This document shows, piece after piece, positions 7,043 through 14,229 of a stretch of DNA of 64,000 nucleotides. The stretch is from a virus: the IMG/VR virus record IMGVR_UViG_3300017971_000243, positions 1 to 64,000 of that record. The stretch is one strand, 5' to 3'. The notes beneath the pieces are model-generated. The model was not told the origin of the DNA. It searched no databases and saw only the letters and a list, made by a program, of their open reading frames with translations. Numbering within the stretch: position 1 is the stretch's first letter; each line of letters begins with the position of its first letter. The position numbers were made by a program, and so were the translations under genes.

Positions 7043-8544
7043 CCCTCCTCACAATAAAGTGAAATGCGTTCTCCAAAGTGGTCAACAAACCACCTTGCGT
7101 TTGGATCGAAAAAGTCAACTATCAATCCATATTCCTTTTCTGCACTCGCTGTCAGCGACCTGCTCGCAGCCTGTATTGTTTGTATCTCTGACTTACCTCC
7201 TGCGGCATTAATGATAGCATCCAGCGTTGGTATGTTAATGCCTTCATTCCATATATTGGTTACAATAATACATCTTATGCTGCGGTCATTGAGGGCTTTT
7301 CGGTAGTGAGGACGTTTCTGATTGTTTACTTTTATTTTTGCTTCCAAGTTCTTGTAGTCTTGAAATTCATCATACATTTCTTGCAACTTGGCTTTTCCCT
7401 TATCTGAAGTCAATCTTTTCTCAATGTCCTTCTGTAACCGCTTCATCTCTCTTTTTGTGTCAGCATCTATTCCGCCACAAAGAAAAGGAGCCTCATACTC
7501 TGAAAATTTCTCAAACATATTTGCTAATTCAAATCCATGTCGCACTCGTCTCACCAGTATGAGTACTGTTTTGTTCTCATCCAATAATCCTGTAGCAGTT
7601 TTCATTATCAGTCTGTTTCTGGTTCTGCTGAGTACTATTCCTTTTTTGTAGGCTTCGTAGTAAGTTTTGATATTTTTTACCGACACATTTAGGGGTACTT
7701 TAACTATCTTTACTTTGGCCTGCGTAACAACTTCCGCTACACGAGCTTCTTCCTGAGTGATTTCACCTATAACAGGACCTATCAAGCCTTCCATTGCAAG
7801 TCGCTTTCCTAATTCAGGAGAAGGAGTTGCTGTTACACCAAAGCGAAAGGGAGCAAGGTCATTCTTAAGTATCTTCCCATAATTGCTGTCATCGCTTGCT
7901 ATGTGATGAGCTTCGTCAACCATTATGAGGTCATGATGAGTATGTCCGTTAGTTCCTAACGCTTTGACATAGCTTTGATGTAGAGCAATAGTGATCCTAT
8001 GTCCATACTCTTTCTTACCATCTCCTACTATACCTATATCTTCAAAGCCAAAGCGTTGGAACTCTTCATAGGTTTGCCATAGTAGGTCTTTTGTGTGCAT
8101 TAGGATTAAGATAGTTTGAAATTTGCTCTGGAAACAGCTCGCTATGCCTCCCATGATCACCGTCTTGCCACTTCGTGCAGGTGCTTTTATGACACCTCTC
8201 TGAGTCATGATGGCTTTGAGTATGAGTTTGTCCTGGAATTCCCTTAGCGTGATTCCCTCAAGGTAGGGATCTGTAGTGGGCAGTGGAATCTCCTTCATGA
8301 TATCACCGAAGGTCCATATGGACTTCATTCCTCTTTGCATCAGTGTGTCTTTCACCCGTGGCACGAGCCCTGTTAGGAAGACACCACCTTTTGTGGACAT
8401 ATACTTATTGTGCATCTTAGTGGTGCCTCCATATTTCTTTTTCACATAGAAGGGCTCTTGGTAGCGGAGAGCTGACCGTAAGAATTGTTTTGCTTCGTTG
8501 TCCAGTCCTTTGCTAAAGACTGGACTTTCGATTAGGAATCTCAT
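7033..8544 (-). CDS. UvsW-like superfamily 2 DEAH helicase
   Basis: ATP-driven branch-migration or fork-remodelling helicase. An N-terminal domain of about 110 residues precedes the motor: motif I APARSGKT (about 120-127), motif II VDEAHH, motif III FGVTATP, C-terminal RecA domain with motif V VTNIWNEGINIP and motif VI QAASRSL. A Lys/Asp-rich insertion (about 375-425) separates parts of the second domain. Size (503 aa) and order match T4 UvsW, which resolves recombination intermediates during late replication. Its N-terminus overlaps a 56-aa gene. Confidence 0.85.
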   Translation of the reverse strand: MRFLIESPVFSKGLDNEAKQFLRSALRYQEPFYVKKKYGGTTKMHNKYMSTKGGVFLTGLVPRVKDTLMQRGMKSIWTFGDIMKEIPLPTTDPYLEGITLREFQDKLILKAIMTQRGVIKAPARSGKTVIMGGIASCFQSKFQTILILMHTKDLLWQTYEEFQRFGFEDIGIVGDGKKEYGHRITIALHQSYVKALGTNGHTHHDLIMVDEAHHIASDDSNYGKILKNDLAPFRFGVTATPSPELGKRLAMEGLIGPVIGEITQEEARVAEVVTQAKVKIVKVPLNVSVKNIKTYYEAYKKGIVLSRTRNRLIMKTATGLLDENKTVLILVRRVRHGFELANMFEKFSEYEAPFLCGGIDADTKREMKRLQKDIEKRLTSDKGKAKLQEMYDEFQDYKNLEAKIKVNNQKRPHYRKALNDRSIRCIIVTNIWNEGINIPTLDAIINAAGGKSEIQTIQAASRSLTASAEKEYGLIVDFFDPNARWFVDHFGERISLYCEEGWL

Positions 8545-8683
8545 CTTTTAGTTTCCTTCTTATACATTTCAGGATAGGAATAAGTACAGCTCTGTCCCAT
8601 GCTACTCCTGGAAGGTTTGTGCTTAATTGTTTGAGTAGTGTTTTTTCGAATTTAAAGTATAGTTTCTTCCATGGTGTACTCAT
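8513..8683 (-). CDS. Small basic protein, 56 aa
   Basis: Starts ATG 8683 inside the stop of the upstream gene (ATGA) and ends 32 nt inside the helicase gene. It begins MSTPWKKLYFKFEKTLLKQL and continues as a strongly basic helical protein ending CIRRKLKDEIPNRKSSL. The position directly ahead of a UvsW-like helicase recalls the small UvsW.1 protein of T4 in arrangement only; no sequence similarity is claimed. Confidence 0.6.
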   Translation of the reverse strand: MSTPWKKLYFKFEKTLLKQLSTNLPGVAWDRAVLIPILKCIRRKLKDEIPNRKSSL

Positions 8684-8946
8684 AATGCTAAAAACCTCTC
8701 ATGAGCCCGCCTGAGGTCACTCATTACTTTCTTGACCTTAGTTGCACTCCATCTTTCTTCAAACATGAGGTAGTTTTCGAGGCGTCGGCGGGAAAAGGAG
8801 TTATTAAATTTGAATTGGCTGAGGAACTCTTCTGGGGCTTCCAGCAGTATTATCATCAATGCTTTAGCCTCATCACAGACTTCCCTCATTATGTGCCTTT
8901 TCGCTTCCAAGTCAATGTGGTAATCTTCAATGTGTTGTAGCGACAT
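8680..8946 (-). CDS. Hypothetical helical protein, 88 aa
   Basis: The ATG at 8946 (MSLQHIEDYHIDLEAKRHIM) is preferred. A longer GTG version (9033) would begin inside the conserved intergenic repeat and adds 29 residues without a clear ribosome site. The protein is helical and charged (FNNSFSRRRLENYLMFEERW), possibly DNA- or protein-binding. Function unknown. Overlaps the next small gene by 4 nt. Confidence 0.55.
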   Translation of the reverse strand: MSLQHIEDYHIDLEAKRHIMREVCDEAKALMIILLEAPEEFLSQFKFNNSFSRRRLENYLMFEERWSATKVKKVMSDLRRAHERFLAL

Positions 8947-9007
8947 AATAGGATTGGGCCTTTCTGCTTCAATTAGCTGTAAAGTATTGTGATTGTAGCA
9001 AATTCCT

Positions 9008-9055
9008 ACGCTTTTATTTGCTGAATTCTGCACGAACTTTACTTGCTTAATGTCA
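9008..9055 (-). repeat. Copy 1 of the four-copy intergenic element
   Basis: Reading the minus strand: CATTAAGCAAG, then the core AGTTCGTGCAGAATTC (9038-9023), AGCAAAT, three bases, AGCGT. The same order is found near 13.5, 33.2 and 56.4 kb. This copy points the same way as its neighbouring genes and precedes the 88-aa gene. Confidence 0.8.
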
Positions 9056-9075
9056 AAGTATGCAGTAAATTTTTC

Positions 9076-9465
9076 CTATTGCAGGCAGTTTTCAGGGAAT
9101 GTGAAATGAATTTCTTCATTTTGTTCTTCTACCTGCACGTTTATGGCTTCAACAGGTCCATTACTTTCTGGAGGGATAGGCATCCCTTCTTTCCAGGTGA
9201 AGTTTAAAACACCTCTACCATTTTTTAGGATCGTTACAGTTTTACCTTCTTCAGTTTGAACAATAGCACCAGCACCTGTAGTGTCGTCCCAAAGCACGTC
9301 CAGCTTGTCACTGGGACGTATGTTGGCTTTCTCACATAGTTTGGAACCAATATAGAATACTACCATAGCGTTGTCTCTGTTTTTCTGATTAGAAATGAGT
9401 AGCTTTTCTGTGGTGTGGCTTGTTCTCTCTTTTCTGCTAAATCCCGACATAGATCTTAGTGCCAT
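9076..9465 (-). CDS. Hypothetical protein with AbrB-like look, 129 aa
   Basis: Start ATG 9465 has AAGGAGG 8 nt upstream; the GTG at 9474 is inside that site. A beta-rich N-terminal half includes FYIGSKLCEKANIRPSDKLD, reminiscent of AbrB/SpoVT-type swapped-hairpin DNA-binding domains, followed by FTWKEGMPIP and an acidic C-terminus. The resemblance is weak; it is treated as hypothetical. It is first in its transcript, about 35 bp below a strong promoter. Confidence 0.6.
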   Translation of the reverse strand: MALRSMSGFSRKERTSHTTEKLLISNQKNRDNAMVVFYIGSKLCEKANIRPSDKLDVLWDDTTGAGAIVQTEEGKTVTILKNGRGVLNFTWKEGMPIPPESNGPVEAINVQVEEQNEEIHFTFPENCLQ

Positions 9466-9498
9466 TTGTTTCACCTCCTTCTTTTTGTTTTCTAATTA

Positions 9499-9527
9499 AT
9501 TGTAGCAATTTCAATATGATATTGCAA
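9499..9527 (-). promoter_or_regulatory. Left-arm promoter, TTGCAA-17-TACAAT
   Basis: Minus-strand -35 TTGCAA (9527-9522), 17-bp spacer, -10 TACAAT (9504-9499), preceded by TTATC as in the other members. It would drive the 129-aa gene and the replication genes beyond. Confidence 0.7.
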
Positions 9528-9539
9528 GATAAGTTTGAA

Positions 9540-9661
9540 GGCTGACCTCCTCTTGCAACCTGTCCGAGCATTGGGGCTCTGGTCAGTAGGACAATTACCA
9601 AGAGGTTCACCTACTTTGCTTACCCGTCAGCGTGATTAGGGAGCTCTCGGTTAGGTCAGCC
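9540..9661. ncRNA. Candidate structured RNA between two genes
   Basis: The 122-bp spacer is closed by a perfect 9-bp inverted repeat, GGCTGACCT (9540-9548) with AGGTCAGCC (9653-9661). Inside are nested pairings: 9549-9555 with 9599-9605 (7 bp), 9562-9565 with 9589-9592, and 9566-9569 with 9576-9579. No open reading frame, poly-U tail or tRNA arm is seen. It lies after the DUF932 gene and before a promoter, so it could be a processed 3' RNA, a stabilising 3' structure or an independent RNA. The strand is not decided by sequence. Confidence 0.45.
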
Positions 9662-9670
9662 ATAAGGTCT

Positions 9671-10504
9671 TCAGTTAAACATAACCTTTCTGATTCTATC
9701 TTCTAACTGCTGACGGCGTACTTCACTGGCTATATGGTGTGTGGTAAACTGTGTGAGTATATTGTAGAAGATCCACATATTCATATACTCTTCTGCTTCC
9801 TTCTCCCATTTACCGCCCATTTCATGTAAAGCTAACCAGCGGGCTAAGTTAGCGTTGGTGCTTGTTTCAGGTTCTTCCAACAGCAACGTGGTCTCTTTGT
9901 TATTAAGATCCAATTTCTTTTCCACCTTTTCAAACTTCTCAGGCAGTAAAGGGGTAGAGGTCCAATCCTGCCACTGCTTCCTTTGGTCGTCGATAGCTGT
10001 AAAACCATCTTTGAGTGCATACTGTACATCTTCCAAGTACAGGTCAGGCATGTGGCGTTTCTTGTACTTAGCGAAGGTTTCTCCTATAACAAGACCGTTC
10101 GTGCATACCATTCTAAATGCTCCCAGCATCACTGTGTGTTTACAACTACGGTCATAGCTGTTGAAAACCTCCAGTGTGGGATTCATAACGTCATCTTTCC
10201 CACGGAATTTAACTACTACCTGAGCATCGTCAAACCTGTATTTGGTCCTCATGCGGGCGCCGTCTTTGTAAAGGAACACATGCTTGGAGTAGGAACCAAA
10301 ATCTACTGTATTTCTTTCCAGTACTTCCTCTACATTCTCCAGCACCTTTTCATGCCTTACCAGTTTGTATTTAGGGCTGACGATATCATAAATCTGGTCT
10401 GTTTCGACATTCCTCACCGCCTTGTAGTTCTCAGCAGTAATGCCAGCCACCTCTACCGTTGTGAGTTCTACTTCAGGGAACTCAGGTGTAACTTGTTGTT
10501 CCAT
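9671..10504 (-). CDS. DUF932 (phage/plasmid-like) protein
   Basis: 277 residues from ATG 10504 with AGGAGGT upstream; a longer start at 10537 has no site. Matches the DUF932 family common in phages and plasmids: an N-terminal ENYKAVRNVETDQIYDIVSP region, central FNSYDRSCKHTVMLGAFRMV with VCTNGLVIG, and a helical C-terminus. The family's biochemical role is unsettled; genes of this kind often sit in early or DNA-metabolism modules, as here. Confidence 0.8.
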   Translation of the reverse strand: MEQQVTPEFPEVELTTVEVAGITAENYKAVRNVETDQIYDIVSPKYKLVRHEKVLENVEEVLERNTVDFGSYSKHVFLYKDGARMRTKYRFDDAQVVVKFRGKDDVMNPTLEVFNSYDRSCKHTVMLGAFRMVCTNGLVIGETFAKYKKRHMPDLYLEDVQYALKDGFTAIDDQRKQWQDWTSTPLLPEKFEKVEKKLDLNNKETTLLLEEPETSTNANLARWLALHEMGGKWEKEAEEYMNMWIFYNILTQFTTHHIASEVRRQQLEDRIRKVMFN

Positions 10505-10736
10505 GATAAACCTCCTGTTTTGGGATTGATATGTCAAATTTATATGGACTTTTACCTATTTCTTTTATACTATCCTTTAAGATTTCAGTCCATTCTATTT
10601 GGAACTGCCAATACCTTCTTTTATAACTGTACCAACAGAATACCGCGTGGTCTTCTATGATTGCAATTACATGTATCACTTTATTAGAAACCATAGGTCT
10701 TTCGTAGTGGTATTTATAACCTGGTTTTAGTTTCAT
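10482..10736 (-). CDS. Small basic hypothetical protein, 84 aa
   Basis: Begins MKLKPGYKYHYERPMVSNKV and looks like a small beta-barrel or SH3-like fold (KPGYKYHY, IHVIAIIEDHAVFCWYSY), then a Lys-rich C-terminus. Overlaps the start of the DUF932 gene by 23 nt and the micropeptide upstream by 23 nt. Unknown function. Confidence 0.6.
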   Translation of the reverse strand: MKLKPGYKYHYERPMVSNKVIHVIAIIEDHAVFCWYSYKRRYWQFQIEWTEILKDSIKEIGKSPYKFDISIPKQEVYHGTTSYT

Positions 10737-10830
10737 TGTGTTTCTCTCTTAGTATGCGTCCTATTATTATACCTAATGGTATGCTGACGAGTACCCACAA
10801 GGCTAGGACTATTATGATTTTAAGTACCAT
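10714..10830 (-). CDS. Membrane micropeptide, 38 aa
   Basis: ATG 10830 lies inside the last codons of the upstream gene. The peptide is MVLKIIIVLALWVLVSIPLG followed by IIIGRILREKHNETKTRL: one hydrophobic span (about 3-25) and a basic tail, the layout of a small inner-membrane protein. It is one of five such micropeptides in this arm. No family is assigned. Confidence 0.5.
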   Translation of the reverse strand: MVLKIIIVLALWVLVSIPLGIIIGRILREKHNETKTRL

Positions 10831-11278
10831 TTGCTACACATATCCTTCCTTTGTCATCGACTTTGATGTCCCATCCTTTGTTCTTTCTCAAGTCAGCTAT
10901 TGTTCCACTGACCGCTACTTTGTTCTTCTTTAAGGGCCATGTCTCGTTCTTCATGTGCAACATTTCTGCCAACGTAACCGTGTCCCATATTCCTTCTTTT
11001 ATCGCTTCGATGATTATACTGCGTCGGCTACCTGCACGGGAAGTAACTTTGTGGTAGTTGTTTTCAGTGATGCCAAACTGGGGGTCGATGTCAGGATTGT
11101 ACTCTTCTGCGCTGGGGTTCTCTTTGTTGAGCTCTTTGAACCTGTCGTAGAGCTTTTGGATGATGTCCTTCTTTTTAAACTTAGCGGGGGGAGATTGCGT
11201 GAAGATTTTCTCGTACAGTGGTTTAAGGTGACTTAGGTTCTTTCCAGTCAAGTGGTTGAGGTACTCTTGATTAGTCAT
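10820..11278 (-). CDS. Putative DNA-binding protein, paralogue of the AT-island gene
   Basis: 152 aa. The N-terminal half is Lys-rich and helical; the C-terminal ~75 residues begin AGSRRSIIIEAIKEG and end with KVAVSGTIADLRKNKGW and IKVDDKGRICVA. The gene at 18703-19173 ends the same way (RSRRKLIIDMLKEN, LKAVSGTIYDL, FKIDNETDKI). The order of helices with a beta-hairpin suggests a winged helix. It is the first gene after the promoter at 11312-11340. Related DNA-binding or regulatory roles are inferred. Confidence 0.6.
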   Translation of the reverse strand: MTNQEYLNHLTGKNLSHLKPLYEKIFTQSPPAKFKKKDIIQKLYDRFKELNKENPSAEEYNPDIDPQFGITENNYHKVTSRAGSRRSIIIEAIKEGIWDTVTLAEMLHMKNETWPLKKNKVAVSGTIADLRKNKGWDIKVDDKGRICVANGT

Positions 11279-11311
11279 AGCTACACCCTCTCTTCCTTTA
11301 GTGTTTCCTTA

Positions 11312-11340
11312 AGTATAACAGCTATTTAAACGGATTGCAA
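11312..11340 (-). promoter_or_regulatory. Left-arm promoter, TTGCAA-17-TATACT
   Basis: Minus-strand -35 TTGCAA (11340-11335), 17-bp spacer, -10 TATACT (11317-11312), with AATATCTTG at and above the -35 as in the family. Drives the 10820-11278 gene and probably the DUF932 operon. Confidence 0.75.
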
Positions 11341-11348
11341 GATATTTT

Positions 11349-11543
11349 TTATATTTTATCGCAAAGTTTATCATACACCCTTGAGGGCACAAGGAGGTAT
11401 ATTTTACCAGCATACCAATCTTTGAGTATGTCATGTACAGCACCTGGGGAGGCTTCTGTAATACTCTTCCAAGCATCTATTACCTCATCTTCCATACTCT
11501 TTGCCTTTGCTAACTCTGCGGATACAGCGAATTTATGATTCAT
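11349..11543 (-). CDS. Small hypothetical protein, 64 aa
   Basis: ATG 11543 (MNHKFAVSAELAKAKSMEDE) follows an AAGGAGAG site, so longer upstream starts are rejected. It is helical, ending RVYDKLCDKI. Overlaps the preceding gene by 4 nt. Function unknown. Confidence 0.6.
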   Translation of the reverse strand: MNHKFAVSAELAKAKSMEDEVIDAWKSITEASPGAVHDILKDWYAGKIYLLVPSRVYDKLCDKI

Positions 11544-11740
11544 AGCTCTCTCCTTTTGTACCAAACCTCTATTACTTCTCCAGTACTGCAATCTTCTCGA
11601 CAACCAAAAGAGTAATAGTAGTATCCTTCCACATCGTCGATGAACCGTGTAGGAAAGGGAGTGTCTCCAAAGGCGACAAAGGAAGGATCTGATATTTCCT
11701 CGTCCCAACATTTCATCCCTCTATTCACAAAGTGTCCCAT
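11540..11740 (-). CDS. Small hypothetical protein, 66 aa
   Basis: ATG 11740 (MGHFVNRGMKCWDEEI) is 2 nt after the stop of the clamp-like gene; longer starts would run back through that gene. It is beta-rich with a CREDC motif and ends EVIEVWYKRREL. A similar phrase (DIIEVWCRNGRW) occurs in the 16186-16560 protein, so the two may share a small beta fold. Function unknown. Confidence 0.55.
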   Translation of the reverse strand: MGHFVNRGMKCWDEEISDPSFVAFGDTPFPTRFIDDVEGYYYYSFGCREDCSTGEVIEVWYKRREL

Positions 11741-11742
11741 TT

Positions 11743-12279
11743 CTATAACCTCATTGGCATTATTAGTGCTTTGCGCTCTCCTTGATGAAAGTAGTTGGGA
11801 TTCTCGTCTCTTATATATCCCTCCCAAGGTCCGTCAGTCAGTATCTCCAACCACGTTATGTTCATACACTCTTTGCTCATAGTTCTTATAATGGTTGCAA
11901 GAGCCCTGCTGTAACCAGGCTTGTCGTCTGAATCAAGATCAATGCTGACATATGGACCTGTCTCTTTTGCCCAGTCGTGGAGTATGTCCTTGTAGTCTGG
12001 GTAGTTCAGTGGTGCTTCTTCCACCTTGCATACAAACTCTATCTCCAGCATATTTCTATGCACCTTTTTAGGTTTATAGAAACCAGCTACTAAAGGAACA
12101 TGTTTTACCCAGTGCAGTACAGAACCATTTGTGCTAACAGCAGAGCGATCCTCTTCTACCAGAAAATGGTTTACATGGAACCTCATGTCGCCTTTATCTA
12201 TTGTTCTCAAAGGGCGTGCCAGGAAAGAGAGATTGTTGAACTCCACGTCTCTTCTCGTGTACTTCAGGGTCTTTGGCAT
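11743..12279 (-). CDS. Sliding-clamp-like (DnaN beta) protein
   Basis: 178 residues from ATG 12279 (AGGAGGT upstream). Two features recall the bacterial DNA polymerase beta clamp: a strand-turn-strand segment VEEDRSAVSTNGSVLHWVKH, where DnaN proteins have AVATDGHRL, and the C-terminus ALIMPMRL, nearly the conserved DnaN ending (VVMPMRL). At half of DnaN's length it could form a ring only with more subunits, or be a reduced clamp. It sits in a replication-rich arm, which fits. Assignment rests on motifs only. Confidence 0.5.
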   Translation of the reverse strand: MPKTLKYTRRDVEFNNLSFLARPLRTIDKGDMRFHVNHFLVEEDRSAVSTNGSVLHWVKHVPLVAGFYKPKKVHRNMLEIEFVCKVEEAPLNYPDYKDILHDWAKETGPYVSIDLDSDDKPGYSRALATIIRTMSKECMNITWLEILTDGPWEGYIRDENPNYFHQGERKALIMPMRL

Positions 12280-12481
12280 TTTGTACCTCCTGATTGATTT
12301 GATAATTTTTATCAATACTGTAGTAATTGGATACGTAGGCGAAATGGTATCCTACTTTGTCAGCTAATTTGTGGAATAGGGAAGTGCGGGCTTTAGCGAA
12401 GGAGGAGGAGTGAGTGTAGAGTGTGTGAACTTCTCCGAACCAGTTGAAAGTGCCTTTGTATAGATTCTTTTTTACTTCCAT
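12194..12481 (-). CDS. Hypothetical protein with a possible clamp-binding motif, 95 aa
   Basis: Starts ATG 12481 (MEVKKNLYKGTFNWFGEVHT). The first ~55 residues look like a compact alpha/beta domain; the tail contains GVQQSLFPG, a fit to the beta-clamp-binding pentapeptide (QxSLF). The gene overlaps the clamp-like gene by 86 nt in another frame. The pairing of a clamp-like gene and a QxSLF peptide is suggestive only. Confidence 0.55.
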   Translation of the reverse strand: MEVKKNLYKGTFNWFGEVHTLYTHSSSFAKARTSLFHKLADKVGYHFAYVSNYYSIDKNYQINQEVQNAKDPEVHEKRRGVQQSLFPGTPFENNR

Positions 12482-12606
12482 GAAGCGTATCCCATGATGT
12501 TAGCGAACACGAAAAGGGCATAAAGTAAACCAATTAATCCAATTATGTCCTTAATCCACTCTGGAACCTCTTCCCATCTTTTTTGTATTCTTCGTATTGT
12601 TTTCAT
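12472..12606 (-). CDS. Membrane micropeptide, 44 aa
   Basis: MKTIRRIQKRWEEVPEWIKD followed by one hydrophobic segment (IIGLIGLLYALFVFANIMGY) and ASWK. The ATG is about 7 nt below the -10 of the promoter at 12613-12641, so the message may be leaderless. It ends inside the next gene's start. A small inner-membrane protein is the likely product. Confidence 0.5.
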   Translation of the reverse strand: MKTIRRIQKRWEEVPEWIKDIIGLIGLLYALFVFANIMGYASWK

Positions 12607-12612
12607 ATCTAT

Positions 12613-12641
12613 AGTATAGTATAAAAGGCCGGTGCTGTCAA
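12613..12641 (-). promoter_or_regulatory. Left-arm promoter, TTGACA-17-TATACT
   Basis: Minus-strand -35 TTGACA (12641-12636, consensus), 17-bp spacer, -10 TATACT (12618-12613), preceded by TTTATC. It has the best -35 of the family. Transcription should begin at or next to the ATG at 12606. Confidence 0.75.
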
Positions 12642-12655
12642 GATAAATTATAAAT

Positions 12656-13012
12656 TTAAATCATACCTTTAGTTGGACACTCATCTATATCTTCATCGTC
12701 GTGCTGTACAATAGCAATTGGAGTTATGTCGTAGTTTCCTTCTTCAGGGCTACTCAGTCCTTGCACTTCGAGAAACCTTTTCTGTGTTTCCTCATTGAGA
12801 TCGTCAAAGTAAATTGGGAATTCTATCATTTTATTTTCCTCCTTTTCATATTTCCTTTTTGCTTCTTCCCATCCTTCTAAGAAATCTTCCAAATGATGTT
12901 TATACCACCATGACTTTTTAGGGTAGTCGAAGAAATCTTCAGGATTAGTTTCTCCTGGCACAAATGCGTTACGTCCTTTTCTTCTGTATCTTCCTGGAGA
13001 GTGTGTGCCCAT
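12656..13012 (-). CDS. Hypothetical protein, 118 aa, possible RMF-like N-terminus
   Basis: N-terminal half: basic, then GRNAFVPGETNPEDFF and LEDFLEGWEEAKRKYEKEE, faintly like ribosome modulation factor domains seen in phages. C-terminal half: MIEFPIYFDDLNEETQKRFL, then TPIAIVQHDDEDIDE, a phrase typical of small phage proteins. The second half could also be an independent protein from the internal ATG (residue 62). The gene lies upstream of promoter 12613-12641, so it belongs to a different transcript. Confidence 0.55.
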   Translation of the reverse strand: MGTHSPGRYRRKGRNAFVPGETNPEDFFDYPKKSWWYKHHLEDFLEGWEEAKRKYEKEENKMIEFPIYFDDLNEETQKRFLEVQGLSSPEEGNYDITPIAIVQHDDEDIDECPTKGMI

Positions 13013-13015
13013 TTT

Positions 13016-13081
13016 TCAATTCCTCACTATGAAAGGTATTAGTGCCAAAACAATGATCCAAAATATGATTATTTCATCCAT
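13016..13081 (-). CDS. Membrane micropeptide, 21 aa
   Basis: MDEIIIFWIIVLALIPFIVR plus Asn: one hydrophobic span with an acidic N-terminus and basic C-terminus. ATG 13081 overlaps the stop of the zinc-ribbon gene (ATGGATGA), and AGGAAA lies upstream. It is very short; the call rests on the tight gene fit and on similar peptides nearby. Confidence 0.4.
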   Translation of the reverse strand: MDEIIIFWIIVLALIPFIVRN

Positions 13082-13463
13082 TTTTCCTTTTCTCCCATTC
13101 TTTTAAGAAGTACTCGTCCTCTCCTTTAATCATTATTTTAATCCAATGGTCGACTTCTTCCAAGCAGTCATCGTACATTTGGTCTGACTCCATGAGGGAC
13201 TGGAGGAAATAATCATACTCGTTAGCTACTTTCTTCCAGTCACCATTGCTTTCTTTTATCAGCTTTGGTAGGTCATCAGGAGTACCTATTCCTCCTAAGA
13301 GCCCTAAGTTACCCATACCAAAATGCCAACCCGCTGCAATGGCTTCCTCTTTTGGTAACTTACCAAATGTTGTGCAATAAGAGCAGATACCATATTTCTC
13401 CATATCTGTGCTGTCGTAGGGGTACAGTTTGCTCTTACATTTCGGACAATACTTCATCTTCAT
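13074..13463 (-). CDS. Zinc-ribbon protein, 129 aa
   Basis: N-terminal zinc ribbon YCPKCKSK and ICSYC (four Cys within the first 30 residues), a Gly-rich turn (GMGNLGLLGGIGTPDD), then a helical acidic domain ending LKEWEKRKNG. Start ATG 13463 or 13457. No specific family. One of several zinc-ribbon genes in this arm. Confidence 0.6.
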   Translation of the reverse strand: MKMKYCPKCKSKLYPYDSTDMEKYGICSYCTTFGKLPKEEAIAAGWHFGMGNLGLLGGIGTPDDLPKLIKESNGDWKKVANEYDYFLQSLMESDQMYDDCLEEVDHWIKIMIKGEDEYFLKEWEKRKNG

Positions 13464-13496
13464 TTCCCTTCGTGGTTTTTATTTACTGCTTGTCAT

Positions 13497-13550
13497 AGCA
13501 TTAAAAGCAAAAGTTCATGCAGAATTCGTCAAATGAAAGCGTGGGATTTA
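13497..13550 (+). repeat. Copy 2 of the four-copy intergenic element
   Basis: AGCATTAAAAGC, core AGTTCATGCAGAATTC (13512-13527), GTCAAAT, three bases, AGCGT. It fills most of the 116-bp gap between two minus-strand genes and points against them, so it is not simply a promoter for either. Confidence 0.8.
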
Positions 13551-13579
13551 CGATTCTGTACGCTATTAAAACTGCAATT

Positions 13580-13792
13580 TCAGCGCAGACGAGTAATAAT
13601 GTCACCAGTTTCAAAGTTCATAACCAGTTCATTACACTCACTGTTTTCTATCCATAAGCTGATGGTTTCAAATCTTTCTCCCGCCTTATCAAATACTTTA
13701 TAAAGAGTATCGGCTACGAGCTTTTCTCTGGTGAAACCATCTGCTCCCTTGAAACCTTCTATCTTTTCGTCCAATTTAATTACGATACGCAT
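13580..13792 (-). CDS. Small hypothetical protein, 70 aa
   Basis: ATG 13792 (MRIVIKLDEKIEGFKGADGF) has AAGGAG 8 nt upstream. Alternating hydrophobic residues indicate a small alpha/beta or all-beta fold ending FETGDIITRLR. No family recognised. It precedes the repeat-bearing gap. Confidence 0.6.
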   Translation of the reverse strand: MRIVIKLDEKIEGFKGADGFTREKLVADTLYKVFDKAGERFETISLWIENSECNELVMNFETGDIITRLR

Positions 13793-13794
13793 TT

Positions 13795-14013
13795 CTATCT
13801 CCTTCCTACTTCCCACATCCTCTGTATTTCTCTCAGTATTTGGCGACCATAAGAGGAGGCAGAGAGTGGAGCCCTGTTTACCTCACTGATGATAATTTTA
13901 TCTTCAGCCCAGTCATCATCTAGGTCTTCAAAATCAAAGTCTACTGGGTAATCTTCTACAATTTCCCAAGTGTTTAGGACTTCGCCTTCATTGTCGGAGA
14001 GTGTGAGTCTCAT
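13795..14013 (-). CDS. Small acidic hypothetical protein, 72 aa
   Basis: Starts MRLTLSDNEGEVLNTWEIVE and has a very acidic middle (DFDFEDLDDDWAED) followed by a helical basic end. It overlaps the neighbour upstream by 26 nt and ends 2 nt before the next start. The acidic patch would suit a DNA-mimic or protein-binding role, which is speculative. Confidence 0.6.
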   Translation of the reverse strand: MRLTLSDNEGEVLNTWEIVEDYPVDFDFEDLDDDWAEDKIIISEVNRAPLSASSYGRQILREIQRMWEVGRR

Positions 14014-14212
14014 GGCATTTCCTTTCTACCGCTTTCTGGGTGGCTTCAAATATCTCCCTGTGTTCTTCTGGGGTCAAACAGTCACCGCATATACCTTGGT
14101 ACTTTTCTCGTATATGTTGTGGTACACCCCAGATTGACCTATTTGTGGTTGCTAATACCTTACCGCAACCTCTTCTGCATTTAACTGTATAGACTCTAAT
14201 CTTTTTTGGCAT
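13988..14212 (-). CDS. Small zinc-finger protein, 74 aa
   Basis: MPKKIRVYTVKCRRGCGKVL, then GICGDCLTPEEHREI: a CX3C...CX2C pair consistent with one zinc site, followed by a helix. Nucleic-acid or protein binding is likely; no family recognised. Confidence 0.6.
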   Translation of the reverse strand: MPKKIRVYTVKCRRGCGKVLATTNRSIWGVPQHIREKYQGICGDCLTPEEHREIFEATQKAVERKCHETHTLRQ

Positions 14213-14229
14213 TTTGCTTTCCTTTTCTC

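Noticed and set aside
9540-9661. tRNA gene
   Set aside because: No D/T loop signatures, no anticodon arm of 7 nt, and the closing stem is 9 bp; treated as a different structured RNA.
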